Origin: Dyadobacter bucti
Lineage (GTDB): Bacteria; Bacteroidota; Bacteroidia; Cytophagales; Spirosomataceae
Length of the DNA: 64,000 nt
Direction: 5' to 3'
Assembly: GCF_005869225.1 (NCBI RefSeq)
Contig: NZ_SWFP01000007.1
Location: forward strand, 248,001-312,000
Position 1 is the stretch's first letter. Every line of letters starts with the position of its first letter. This document shows, piece by piece, positions 16,167 to 24,395 of the stretch. A program made the position numbers and the translations under genes. Below the pieces are notes generated by a model, which saw nothing but the letters and a program-made list of their open reading frames with translations, was not told where the DNA came from and did no database searches.

Positions 16167-16586
16167 TTATGCAAGTTCTGCATTCAAAGAGATCTCAGCA
16201 TTCAGTAACTGCGAGATAGGGCATTCTTTTTTTGCCTTATCCGCAATCTCAGCGAACTGCTCGGCCGATACCCCAGGTACCTGTGCTTTCAAGTCGATAT
16301 GGCTTTTTGTAACCTGTCCTTTTGCCGGATCAAGTGTTATTGTGGCAGTGGCATTCAACTCGTCGGCGGTAAATCCGGCTGCGTTAAGCTCAAAACTTAA
16401 TTTCATTGCAAAACAGCTTGCGTGAGCTGCAGCAACAAGTTCTTCCGGATTTGTGCCTTTACCCTCTGCGAATCTGGTATTAAAAGAATATTGGGTATTT
16501 TCCAACACAGTACTTTGGGTACTTACTGTACCAGTTCCTTCTTTTCCCGTTCCTTTCCAAACGGCTGTTGCTTTACGGTTTATCAT
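16167..16586 (-). CDS. OsmC family peroxiredoxin
   Basis: 139 residues from MINRKATAVWKGTGKEG; a longer reading frame upstream is not OsmC-like. Thiol peroxidase that reduces organic hydroperoxides. Both family cysteines are present: the peroxidatic one in HASCFAMKLSFEL and the resolving one in KKECPISQLLNAEI. The sequence NPEELVAAAHASCF is the OsmC subfamily signature rather than Ohr. Single gene with its own terminator; the 266-bp gap to the next gene shows no further gene. Confidence 0.93.
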   Translation of the reverse strand: MINRKATAVWKGTGKEGTGTVSTQSTVLENTQYSFNTRFAEGKGTNPEELVAAAHASCFAMKLSFELNAAGFTADELNATATITLDPAKGQVTKSHIDLKAQVPGVSAEQFAEIADKAKKECPISQLLNAEISLNAELA

Positions 16587-16852
16587 CTCTTTTCGTTTTT
16601 TAGATCTTGTAGTTTGAACATAACTGCAATATTGAAAAGTAATATCTATCCGCCATCTACGCAAATTATTTAATTATTAAGCGCAAATCCGGCATCACTC
16701 ACCCAATGAATTCGCCCTGTGTCCGTTCTTACGTAGGCCCGACAGCATTTTAGTTAATGAAAGTTAATGACTGATCGGGAATTAAACTTTATTATTGCAC
16801 CGACATCTAAGTCCAAATTTCCATTCAATTATCCATTAAAATTAGCACAACC

Positions 16853-17398
16853 ATGAACAAAAAACTCATCCCTTTCTTACTGATTATCCTCGCAGTATTT
16901 CAGGGCTGCCGCGGCCCGGAAGGCCCACAAGGGCCCGAAGGCGTTAATATAGTCGGCACAACTTTTGACCTCACCAACGTCAATTTTACAACTGCCAACG
17001 ACTTTCGGTTTGGCCTAAGGTTCGCCGACGCTGATGTTACAGTTCTGCCTTCCGATGCTGTGCTGGTTTATATGCATTGGAATGACGAAACAGTGGACGG
17101 ACAAGTTTTGAAGGCGTACCGTCTACTTCCGCAAACCGCTTTTCTGCAGGGAGGAGGTTTACTGACCTACAATTATGACCGCACTGACAAGGACTTTTCG
17201 GTATTTCTGGACGCTACCGTTAACCGGAGCACACTTGCCGACGACTGGACCAAAAACATTACTTTCAGAGTTGTGGTGGTGCCAGCCGATTTTGCCCCTG
17301 CACGCACAAGCGGTGCTGTCGATTACAATGATTACGATGCTGTCATTAAACATTTTGGTATAGACGAAACCAAAATCCGTAAGATTGTGGCCCAATAA
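16853..17398 (+). CDS. Lipoprotein with a short collagen-like start
   Basis: 181 residues. Lipoprotein signal MNKKLIPFLLIILAVFQGC with Cys19, followed at once by two GPEGPQG-type collagen-like triplets (RGPEGPQGPEG), then a beta-rich region of about 150 residues (YMHWNDETVDGQVLKAYRLL). This arrangement is common in Bacteroidota lipoproteins, where the Gly-Pro triplets act as a spacer next to the membrane anchor. Function unknown. A hairpin follows about 45 bp downstream. Confidence 0.8.
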   Translation: MNKKLIPFLLIILAVFQGCRGPEGPQGPEGVNIVGTTFDLTNVNFTTANDFRFGLRFADADVTVLPSDAVLVYMHWNDETVDGQVLKAYRLLPQTAFLQGGGLLTYNYDRTDKDFSVFLDATVNRSTLADDWTKNITFRVVVVPADFAPARTSGAVDYNDYDAVIKHFGIDETKIRKIVAQ

Positions 17399-17444
17399 TT
17401 TAAGAAAATTATGAAGGGTTGATTTTGTAAATAATTTTTAATAA

Positions 17445-17472
17445 AATCCGGTAATAATTGTATTACCGGATT
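17445..17472 (+). terminator. Hairpin downstream of the collagen-like lipoprotein gene
   Basis: Perfect 12-bp stem (AATCCGGTAATA / TATTACCGGATT) with an ATTG loop. The T-run is weak, so it may stabilise the mRNA end more than terminate. It ends 11 bp before the DUF1684 start and therefore lies in that gene's leader region. Confidence 0.5.
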
Positions 17473-17483
17473 ACTTTCAAAAC

Positions 17484-18098
17484 ATGAAGAACATTATTAG
17501 CACACTCCTGTTATTGCTGGTTACAATCGGGTTGCACGCACAAGATTTCCGCCGGGAAATAGAGCTTTTCCGGAAAAAGTACAAAGAGGAATTTTTACAC
17601 ACACCCAATTCCCCCCTTAAAGCGGCGGATCTCCCTTTTTTGAATTTTTATGAGCCCGATTCTTCTTTTCGGGTAACCGCCCGGTTCGAGAAAAGCAAGG
17701 GGCGGGCTTTTGAAATGCCCACGTACAGTGGAGTGAATAAGACTTATGTCAAATATGGGGTATTGAAGTTCAGGCTGAATGGTCGCAGACAAACGCTCAC
17801 CGTTTACAGAAGTCTCAGCCTGCAGACACTGGCCAAATACAAAGATTATCTTTTCATACCTTTTAAAGACGGCACGAATGGTTCGGAATCATACGGAGGT
17901 GGCCGCTATTTGGATCTGAAAACCTCAGACATAAAAGACAACACCTACGTCCTCGATTTTAATAAAGCATACAATCCTTACTGTGCCTATACCGATGGAT
18001 ATAATTGCCCTATTCCGCCAGTCGCCAATCATCTCTCGCAGAACATCACAGCAGGAGAGAAAAAATTCGGAAGAGATCACGAAGCAGCCAAGTTGTAG
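17484..18098 (+). CDS. DUF1684 domain-containing secreted protein
   Basis: 204 residues with signal peptide MKNIISTLLLLLVTIGLHAQ. The conserved DUF1684 blocks are present: FRREIELFRKKYKEEF, then LFIPFKDGTNGSESYGGGRY and LDFNKAYNPYCAYTDGYNCP, then PPVANHLSQNITAGEK. The domain is widespread in Bacteroidota and Actinobacteria; its biochemical role is unknown to me. Secretion is inferred from the signal peptide. Possibly cotranscribed with the lipoprotein 85 bp upstream, although a hairpin lies between them. Confidence 0.88.
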   Translation: MKNIISTLLLLLVTIGLHAQDFRREIELFRKKYKEEFLHTPNSPLKAADLPFLNFYEPDSSFRVTARFEKSKGRAFEMPTYSGVNKTYVKYGVLKFRLNGRRQTLTVYRSLSLQTLAKYKDYLFIPFKDGTNGSESYGGGRYLDLKTSDIKDNTYVLDFNKAYNPYCAYTDGYNCPIPPVANHLSQNITAGEKKFGRDHEAAKL

Positions 18099-18190
18099 GG
18101 GCGCTTTGGCTGCGCTCAGGCTGGGGCCTTGTCAATGATAACACATTAAGAAGTGCAAATGCACAGTACAAAAAAACAACAGCCACAAAA

Positions 18191-18224
18191 AAAGCCTGGT
18201 CCAAAACCAGGCTTTCATTTTTTT
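18191..18224 (+). terminator. Terminator after DUF1684 gene
   Basis: A 10-bp stem (AAAGCCTGGT / ACCAGGCTTT), 5-nt loop, then CATTTTTTT. A-run on the other side allows it also to serve the convergent gene at 18238. Confidence 0.85.
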
Positions 18225-18237
18225 ATCATCGATCGGA

Positions 18238-18789
18238 CTATGCTTTCAGTAAATCCTTTTGTTTAAGAATACGCTCAAAAACCTTGATATCATGCTCTGA
18301 GGTAAATATATTGAAAGGAAGATGCACAAACTGTCCTTTTGAGATTACCAGTACATAAGCATCCTTGTCTTTGTAACCATCCAGTATCTGTTCCCATTTC
18401 ATAACACTTCCCTCCTTCTGGTTTAGCTTCATCAGGATCTGGCGGTTATCTATTTCATATTGGAATTTCTCGAACATCGGTTTGTATTGTGCCAGCTGCG
18501 TAATACCGGCAAACTGGATCAGCCAGAATAACACATATAAAACAACGCCCACAAATACAGTTATATAGATCCACAGATTTGAATACACACCGGTCAGGTT
18601 CAGGATTGCGTTGATGAGGATCAGCGCCAGCGGGATCAATCCCCATTTCAGCTGCGTTTTGAAAAAATAACGCATGGCGAGGAAGATGTATTTTTTGGTA
18701 GGTAAAGCGTATTTTTTGGTACGGACCGCTGCGGGGTTCGTAGGCATTTGATAAACGGGCTGGTGTTTGTTCACCGAAACTTTGGCCAT
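18238..18789 (-). CDS. Membrane protein with YcxB-like C-terminal domain
   Basis: 183 residues. Two adjacent hydrophobic segments at about residues 49-68 (LKWGLIPLALILINAILNL) and 73-92 (WIYITVFVGVVLYVLFWLI), flanked by a basic N-terminal tail and a soluble C-terminal region. The C-terminal part (YEIDNRQILMKLNQKEGSVMKWEQI, here split as YEIDNRQILMKL and GSVMKWEQI, then VISKGQFVHLPFNIF) matches the PH-like YcxB domain pattern. Function unknown. Single gene. Confidence 0.75.
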   Translation of the reverse strand: MAKVSVNKHQPVYQMPTNPAAVRTKKYALPTKKYIFLAMRYFFKTQLKWGLIPLALILINAILNLTGVYSNLWIYITVFVGVVLYVLFWLIQFAGITQLAQYKPMFEKFQYEIDNRQILMKLNQKEGSVMKWEQILDGYKDKDAYVLVISKGQFVHLPFNIFTSEHDIKVFERILKQKDLLKA

Positions 18790-19021
18790 AACTCAGATTA
18801 AATTAGCAATGTTTTATTTCGGAAGCAGCGGCGATTTTAGGAAATGCAAGCCCCCGAAAATGAATGCAAAGTTAGAAAAAAGCAGTTGAGATATTAGAAA
18901 GGTGTTGAAATAAAAAGTAGTTATGAGATTTTAGTGTAATTTGTCTTTCTTAACTGCGTTGAACTTACTGACGAAGCCTGATCCCGGTTTCAAAGCGATA
19001 CACGATAATATTCAAAACTAA

Positions 19022-21082
19022 ATGAGTTTTCTTTTTCCGTCATTTTTGTGGGGATTACTGGCCATATCTGTCCCTATTGCGATCCATATATTCAATTTCC
19101 GGCGGACCAAGCAGGTTTATTTTACTAACGTCGCGTTTCTGAAGGCCGTTGAAACCAAGACCCGGTCTGTACGGCAGATCAAACACTGGCTTGTACTGGC
19201 AGCACGTATTCTGGCCATTACCTGTCTGGCTTTCGCTTTTTCGCAGCCATTTTTACCCGCACTGAACAAATTATCGGTCGATAGGAAAGGAGTTACAAGC
19301 TTGTACCTTGATAACTCGTACAGTATGGAAAGCGAGCTCAGCAACAAACGTTATCTCGATATTGCCACCGGCCGCCTTAGTGATTTGCTGGGCATTTTTA
19401 AGAATGCCACATCTCTGCAACTGGTTACCAATGATTTTTCGGCTCAGGAACAAGGTCTTTACTCGGCAGATAAAATACGCGACCGCCTCACTACTATCGC
19501 TCTTTCGAATACACCGCGCAGTTTTGACCAGGTGTACAAGCGCCAGGAAAATCTGATCGGAAGGCATCAGAGTTCCGGTGGCAACCAGCTTTTCTGGTTC
19601 TCTGATTTCCAGAAAAGCACAGCCGGGGACTTATCGGAATTAAAGGTAGACACGACCAATCAGCTATTTCTCGTCCCCATTCAGGCACCTGTTGAAAAAA
19701 ACGTGTTTGTAGACTCAGCCTGGCTCAATACCCCTTTCATCAGGGAGCTGCAAAACAACATTCTTTTTGTAAAGGTGAGTAATTCAGGCAGCCGTGAAGC
19801 GAAAAATACCGTTTTAAAACTTAATCTGGATAATACTCAGGCTTCTACCGCCTCCGTCAATGTTCCCGCAGGAGGAAGTGCCACAGCCCGGTTTAACTTC
19901 AATTTAAAAGGGAAAGGTTTCAAAAAAGGGCAAATCACATTTGATGATTTCCCGGTGACTTTTGACAATAACTATTATTTCGTGCTCAATGCCTCTCCAC
20001 TGATAAGAGTCCTTCACATTTACGGACAAAAAGGCGGTGAAAATTATATCGAGAATGTATACGCGAACGATAGCCTGTTTTCGCTTCAGAGTTACAGCTC
20101 CCAGAATGTGGATCCCGGCCTGATCAAGAATTCCGATCTTGTAGTACTGGAAGGCGTGGATCACCTGTCCGGTTCTCTGCCACAGGATCTGCAGGATTTT
20201 GTAAAGCAGGGCGGTAGTCTGGCGGTTGTTCCGTCAGTATCCCCCAACGCAGAAAATTACAACCGTTTTCTTTCCGGACTGGGCATAAATGGGCTGAGTG
20301 TAGCTGCCAGCCAAACCCCTGCACCTGTCGCAATGGCTGTTCCAGACCGTAGTAATCCTTTTTTCAGCGACGTTTTCGAGGAATCAATCCGTCAGGAAAT
20401 TAACCTGAACCTGCCGTCAGCCTCGCCGGTATTAAGCTGGTCCAGCGCAGGGCAATTGCTGATCTCGCTACGCAACGGACAAGCTTACCTGAACCAGGTT
20501 ACCTCGGGCTTGGGGAAAACGTATTTATTTTCCGCTCCGCTAAATCCTGCTTTTGGCAATTTTGCACAACATGCGATCTACGTCCCCGTGATGTATAAAA
20601 TCGCAGCCGCCAGCGTAAGGGCACAACGTACTTCCTTCACATTTGACGAAAATCCGATCACATTACATATTGATAACGTAGAACCTAACTCCGTTTACAA
20701 ACTGAGACGGAACAAAACAGAAGTCATACCCGTACAACGCATCACTGGCAATCAGCTACTGCTTGAAATCCCTCAGGGTGATCAGCTGGGCGACGGCTTG
20801 GACGCAGGCTATTTCGAACTGATCAGGAATAACAAAGTGGAGCAAATCCTTGCGCTCAACCACAACAGCGAAGAATCCAAGTTGCAGTATCACTCTCCCC
20901 AAGAATTGCGGACGATCTTCGCCGGTCAGAAGAATGTACAGATTTTCGACCGTATAGATGATGATGCATTTTCAACGGAGTTTCAGCAACAAAACATGGG
21001 AACCAATCTCTGGAAATATTTCCTGTATGGCGCACTATTTTTTCTATTGGTTGAGATTGCTTTGATCAGGTTTTTGAAGTAA
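19022..21082 (+). CDS. BatA domain membrane protein with VWA-like region
   Basis: 686 residues. It opens with the double-membrane-span BatA N-terminal domain (FLWGLLAISVPIAIHIFNFRR and HWLVLAARILAITCLAFAF, separated by a basic loop). A VWA-type strand with a MIDAS-like DNSYS follows at about residue 95. The centre is a large beta-rich periplasmic part with a GATase-like stretch (VVLEGVDHLSGSLPQDLQDF, then VKQGGSLAVVPS), and a final membrane helix (FLYGALFFLLVEIALI) closes the protein. Homologues occur in many Cytophagales, often away from the MoxR cluster as here. Role unknown, likely envelope-related. Confidence 0.82.
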   Translation: MSFLFPSFLWGLLAISVPIAIHIFNFRRTKQVYFTNVAFLKAVETKTRSVRQIKHWLVLAARILAITCLAFAFSQPFLPALNKLSVDRKGVTSLYLDNSYSMESELSNKRYLDIATGRLSDLLGIFKNATSLQLVTNDFSAQEQGLYSADKIRDRLTTIALSNTPRSFDQVYKRQENLIGRHQSSGGNQLFWFSDFQKSTAGDLSELKVDTTNQLFLVPIQAPVEKNVFVDSAWLNTPFIRELQNNILFVKVSNSGSREAKNTVLKLNLDNTQASTASVNVPAGGSATARFNFNLKGKGFKKGQITFDDFPVTFDNNYYFVLNASPLIRVLHIYGQKGGENYIENVYANDSLFSLQSYSSQNVDPGLIKNSDLVVLEGVDHLSGSLPQDLQDFVKQGGSLAVVPSVSPNAENYNRFLSGLGINGLSVAASQTPAPVAMAVPDRSNPFFSDVFEESIRQEINLNLPSASPVLSWSSAGQLLISLRNGQAYLNQVTSGLGKTYLFSAPLNPAFGNFAQHAIYVPVMYKIAAASVRAQRTSFTFDENPITLHIDNVEPNSVYKLRRNKTEVIPVQRITGNQLLLEIPQGDQLGDGLDAGYFELIRNNKVEQILALNHNSEESKLQYHSPQELRTIFAGQKNVQIFDRIDDDAFSTEFQQQNMGTNLWKYFLYGALFFLLVEIALIRFLK

Positions 21083-21109
21083 ATGGTTAAGCCCAGGTTA
21101 ACCGTGCCA

Positions 21110-21139
21110 TTGTTTTAAGTGACGAACTTGTTATTTTTG
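21110..21139 (+). promoter_or_regulatory. Promoter of the vapBC-type pair
   Basis: TTG at 21110-21112, 19 bp spacing, then TATTTTTG at 21132-21139: a complete match to the Bacteroidota pattern TTG-N19-TAnnTTTG. The first ATG follows 23 bp later. Confidence 0.7.
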
Positions 21140-21162
21140 ATAAACAGCTATACACTATAATT

Positions 21163-21462
21163 ATGATCACAATTACGATATCGGACAAAGAACTTGAAAA
21201 ACGGATTGTCGACAACGCTCGGGAAACTGGTATATCGACGCAGGAATTTGTTGAAAATATCCTGAGCGAAAGTACAAAACACGTGAATCGTTCTGCTTTT
21301 GCCAGTAAAAAGCTGGACCCCAATGAATACGGACATATATTGAATTTCGAGCTCTCGGAAGAGGAACTTGTACTGGCAAATGACCCGTCCGTTAAACCTT
21401 TCTCAGACATCACCGATTCCGCAGAATATATCCACCAGCTACGTCGAAATATTTACTCGTAA
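21163..21462 (+). CDS. Antitoxin-like protein (VapB position)
   Basis: 99 residues. The N-terminal part (MITITISDKELEKRIVDNAR, ETGISTQEFVENIL) looks like a ribbon-helix-helix DNA-binding segment, followed by an acidic flexible tail (FELSEEELVLANDPSVKPF) typical of antitoxins that occlude a PIN toxin. The stop codon is directly followed by the ATG of the PIN-domain gene, so the two are coupled. The 23-bp leader places a promoter immediately upstream, consistent with self-repression, which is inferred. Confidence 0.75.
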   Translation: MITITISDKELEKRIVDNARETGISTQEFVENILSESTKHVNRSAFASKKLDPNEYGHILNFELSEEELVLANDPSVKPFSDITDSAEYIHQLRRNIYS

Positions 21463-21843
21463 ATGCTGCTGCTGGACACTAATATTCTGATCGACTATCT
21501 TCGGGGAAAGCAGCAAACCATTGAGTTCATTCATTATTTCGGTAAAATTCATTTTGCGGTCAACACAATAGTTGTCCTTGAGCTTTATAACGGATGTCTT
21601 AATCGTGCTGAATTGGCTAAAACGAAAAATTTGCTAAACGGACTCGTACATCTGGAATTGAACGATGCAATTTCACAAACTGCGCCTAACATAGGGCAAA
21701 CTTTCGCCTTGTCACATCAGTTAAGCGTTTCCGATACACTAATCGCCGCTACTGCCCTGGTTTATGACCTTGAACTCCGGACACTTAACCTAAGAGATTT
21801 TCGCACGATTCCTGGATTGAGGCTATCGAATTCCTTGTTATAA
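21463..21843 (+). CDS. PIN-domain toxin, VapC-like
   Basis: 126 residues covering one PIN RNase domain. The acidic residues of the metal site are seen in LLLDTNILIDYL (first Asp), VVLELYNG (Glu), LSVSDTLIAATAL (Asp) and TLNLRDF (last Asp). VapC toxins cleave specific tRNAs or rRNA; the target here cannot be told. It follows its antitoxin without a gap. Confidence 0.88.
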   Translation: MLLLDTNILIDYLRGKQQTIEFIHYFGKIHFAVNTIVVLELYNGCLNRAELAKTKNLLNGLVHLELNDAISQTAPNIGQTFALSHQLSVSDTLIAATALVYDLELRTLNLRDFRTIPGLRLSNSLL

Positions 21844-21930
21844 TTTGCTACAATTTGATCAAAAGATATCCAACAAGTTTTATGTTAGCTCTTTTTAAGC
21901 CAATTTTGCATTACACAAGAAAATCAATAA

Positions 21931-23064
21931 ATGCTTTCATCCCGAATAGGAATTCTCGGCGGCGGCCAGCTTGGATTAATGCTCCTGCAAGCTGCTACGG
22001 ACTGGAATCTTGATATTCATATCCTTGATCCCGACGCCGAGGCACCATGTAAAAAAATAGCCCCGCACTTTCAGCAAGGTTCTCTACAGGACTACGACAC
22101 GGTTTACGAGTTTGGCAAAAACCTCGATGTGATCACCATTGAAATTGAAAAAGTAAATGTTGAGGCGCTTGAAGCTTTGGAAAAAGCAGGTAAAAAGGTC
22201 TACCCCCAACCGTCGGTTATTCGTCTTATTCAGGACAAACGTATCCAAAAACAGTTTTACCGGGAACATAACCTACCAACCGCTGACTTTATCCTGACTG
22301 ATAGCCGTGAAGATGTAAAGAATCATGAAGATTTTTTACCAGCCTTTCACAAACTCGGCCGCGATGGTTATGACGGACGCGGTGTTCAGCGACTGACATC
22401 TGCCGCTGATTTCCACAAGGCTTTCGACCAGCCAGGTTTGCTGGAAAAAGCCGTTCCTTTCGAAAAGGAACTCGCTGTGATCGTTGCAAGAAATTCAACA
22501 GGGGTAATTGAATGTTTCCCCACGGTAGAAATGGTTTTTCATCCGGAGCATAATCTTGTCGAGTACCTTTTTGCACCGGCAGAAATCTCCGAAGAAATTG
22601 ATCAGAAAGCCCGGGAAATTGCAACAAAGACTGCGGAAGCGTTTCAGATAGTCGGTGTGCTGGCAGTAGAGTTGTTTTTGACGGCAGATGGGGAGATTTT
22701 GATCAATGAGGTTGCGCCCCGTCCGCATAACAGCGGACACCACACAATCCGTGCGAATGCTACTTCGCAGTTTGAACAGCACTGGAGGGCGATATTGGAC
22801 CTACCACTTGGAAGCACTCATTCTTATGCGCCGTCGGCTATGGTTAACTTGCTCGGTGAAGAAGGATTTGAAGGACCGGCCGTGTACGAAGGCATAGAAA
22901 CGCTCTTGGCAACGGAGCAGGTTTTCCCGTTCTTATACTGGAAAGCGGTTACGAAACCTTTCAGAAAAATGGGCCATATCACGATCATGGATTCCAGCAT
23001 AGAGGCTCTGAAAGAAAAGGTAGATTTTGTCAAGAAAAATATAAAGGTTATCAGCGCAAGCTAG
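21931..23064 (+). CDS. purK: 5-(carboxyamino)imidazole ribonucleotide synthase PurK
   Basis: 377 residues, ATP-grasp enzyme of purine synthesis: AIR + ATP + bicarbonate to N5-CAIR. N-terminal GILGGGQLGLMLLQAATDW, then the ATP-grasp part with FHKLGRDGYDGRGVQ, and the metal/substrate motif INEVAPRPHNSGHHT. It is followed 50 bp later by purE, which uses its product. Complete and of usual length. Confidence 0.97.
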   Translation: MLSSRIGILGGGQLGLMLLQAATDWNLDIHILDPDAEAPCKKIAPHFQQGSLQDYDTVYEFGKNLDVITIEIEKVNVEALEALEKAGKKVYPQPSVIRLIQDKRIQKQFYREHNLPTADFILTDSREDVKNHEDFLPAFHKLGRDGYDGRGVQRLTSAADFHKAFDQPGLLEKAVPFEKELAVIVARNSTGVIECFPTVEMVFHPEHNLVEYLFAPAEISEEIDQKAREIATKTAEAFQIVGVLAVELFLTADGEILINEVAPRPHNSGHHTIRANATSQFEQHWRAILDLPLGSTHSYAPSAMVNLLGEEGFEGPAVYEGIETLLATEQVFPFLYWKAVTKPFRKMGHITIMDSSIEALKEKVDFVKKNIKVISAS

Positions 23065-23114
23065 GAACATACCATTCCGGTGCAGTTTGCGCGTTTTATT
23101 AATAGCAATTAAAA

Positions 23115-23606
23115 ATGGTTGGAATCATCATGGGAAGCCTTTCAGACAGAAAGGTTATGCAGGAAGCAGCAGACGCGCTGACGGAACTCGGGATCAGTTT
23201 CGAAATGGAAATTGTTTCCGCACACCGTACACCGGAGCGCATGCTCGAGTACGCGGCTTCTGCCCGGAGCCGTGGCCTGCGGGTCATTATTGCAGGAGCC
23301 GGGGGCGCGGCCCATTTACCAGGCATGGTTGCGTCGCTAACGTCACTGCCGGTGATCGGAGTACCCGTGTTATCCAGTAACTCAATCGACGGATGGGACT
23401 CGGTGTTGTCCATTTTACAAATGCCATCGGGCGTTCCTGTGGCCACGGTGGCTTTAAACGGAGCAAGAAATGCAGGTATCCTTGCCGCACAGATTATCGG
23501 TGCGAGCGATCAGGAAGTTGGTAAGCGTCTTGACATATTCAAGGAAAATTTAAAAGAAAAAGTAGCCTTAATGAATCAGGAATTGAGAAATCAACTTGTA
23601 AAATAG
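23115..23606 (+). CDS. purE: 5-(carboxyamino)imidazole ribonucleotide mutase PurE
   Basis: 163 residues, class I PurE. It converts N5-CAIR to CAIR. Signature pieces: GIIMGSLSDRKVMQEAADAL, then SAHRTPERMLEYA with the catalytic His, and GAGGAAHLPGMVASLT. Second gene of a purK-purE operon. Confidence 0.97.
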   Translation: MVGIIMGSLSDRKVMQEAADALTELGISFEMEIVSAHRTPERMLEYAASARSRGLRVIIAGAGGAAHLPGMVASLTSLPVIGVPVLSSNSIDGWDSVLSILQMPSGVPVATVALNGARNAGILAAQIIGASDQEVGKRLDIFKENLKEKVALMNQELRNQLVK

Positions 23607-23664
23607 GCTGTCTTTACTATTTTCGTAAAAAATAACACCCACAAAAATTGAATTTCAGCAGGTT

Positions 23665-24297
23665 ATGGAAGATGAATTGCCTAAGAAACGAAATATACGT
23701 CCTACCGAAAAGTCGAACCTACCAGTTGTTACTTTGTTCGTACTGGTTTTGCTGGTTCTGGCAATGCTTTATGTAGGATACGAATACATTTCTGACGGCT
23801 CCTCCAACTCCGAAGAACTTACGTCGGTTGTGGTAGTGGACTCAACCGGGGAAGAAGATGTACCTGAAGCGATATCGGACGAACCAGCCCCGGAAGAAGA
23901 AGAACCGTCGGCTTCCGAAAAAACCAGCGAAGAAAGACCAACCGAAGTAGTCCGTGAAACAACAATACCGTCGGTTTCGGCTTCGTCCATCGGAGGCCAG
24001 GAAATTACGCACAGTGTTCAAGCCGGTGAGACATTTTCGAGCATTGCTGCCCGGTATAATCTCAAAACGGAAACGCTGATGGGATTAAATTCTTCGACAC
24101 CGGTTATCAAAGCAGGAATTACAAAACTTAAAGTTCAGGTTAAAGCGGTGCATACCGTCGGACCCGGTGATGTACTCAGAGTCGTGTCCGGGAAATATGG
24201 AGTTACGAAAGAAGCGATTATGAAAGCGAATGGAAAGAGTAGGGATTTTGCTGAACGTGGCGAGAAGCTGATCATTCCCTTTCCGGACCGGAAATAA
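23665..24297 (+). CDS. Membrane-anchored LysM protein
   Basis: 210 residues. One membrane helix near the N-terminus (VVTLFVLVLLVLAMLYVGY, about residues 24-42) after a basic cytosolic tail, then an acidic Glu/Pro/Ser-rich linker, then two LysM domains (about 113-157, starting HSVQAGETFSSIAARYNL, and about 160-206, HTVGPGDVLRVVSGKYGV). LysM binds peptidoglycan, so the protein likely tethers the inner membrane to the wall. It lies 58 bp after purE but is functionally unrelated; it may be transcribed with it. Confidence 0.85.
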   Translation: MEDELPKKRNIRPTEKSNLPVVTLFVLVLLVLAMLYVGYEYISDGSSNSEELTSVVVVDSTGEEDVPEAISDEPAPEEEEPSASEKTSEERPTEVVRETTIPSVSASSIGGQEITHSVQAGETFSSIAARYNLKTETLMGLNSSTPVIKAGITKLKVQVKAVHTVGPGDVLRVVSGKYGVTKEAIMKANGKSRDFAERGEKLIIPFPDRK

Positions 24298-24323
24298 TTT
24301 TCACAGTACTGTCAGTAACAAAG

Positions 24324-24356
24324 AATCCCGGAGCAGTGCGGCGCTACTCCGGGATT
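24324..24356. terminator. Bidirectional terminator
   Basis: Stem of 10 bp (AATCCCGGAG / CTCCGGGATT), 13-nt loop, T-rich tail on the plus strand and A-rich on the other, between the convergent LysM and outer-membrane protein genes. Confidence 0.8.
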
Positions 24357-24395
24357 TTCTTTGCACTTTAACAAGGGTTCAGGAACAGAATTGCA

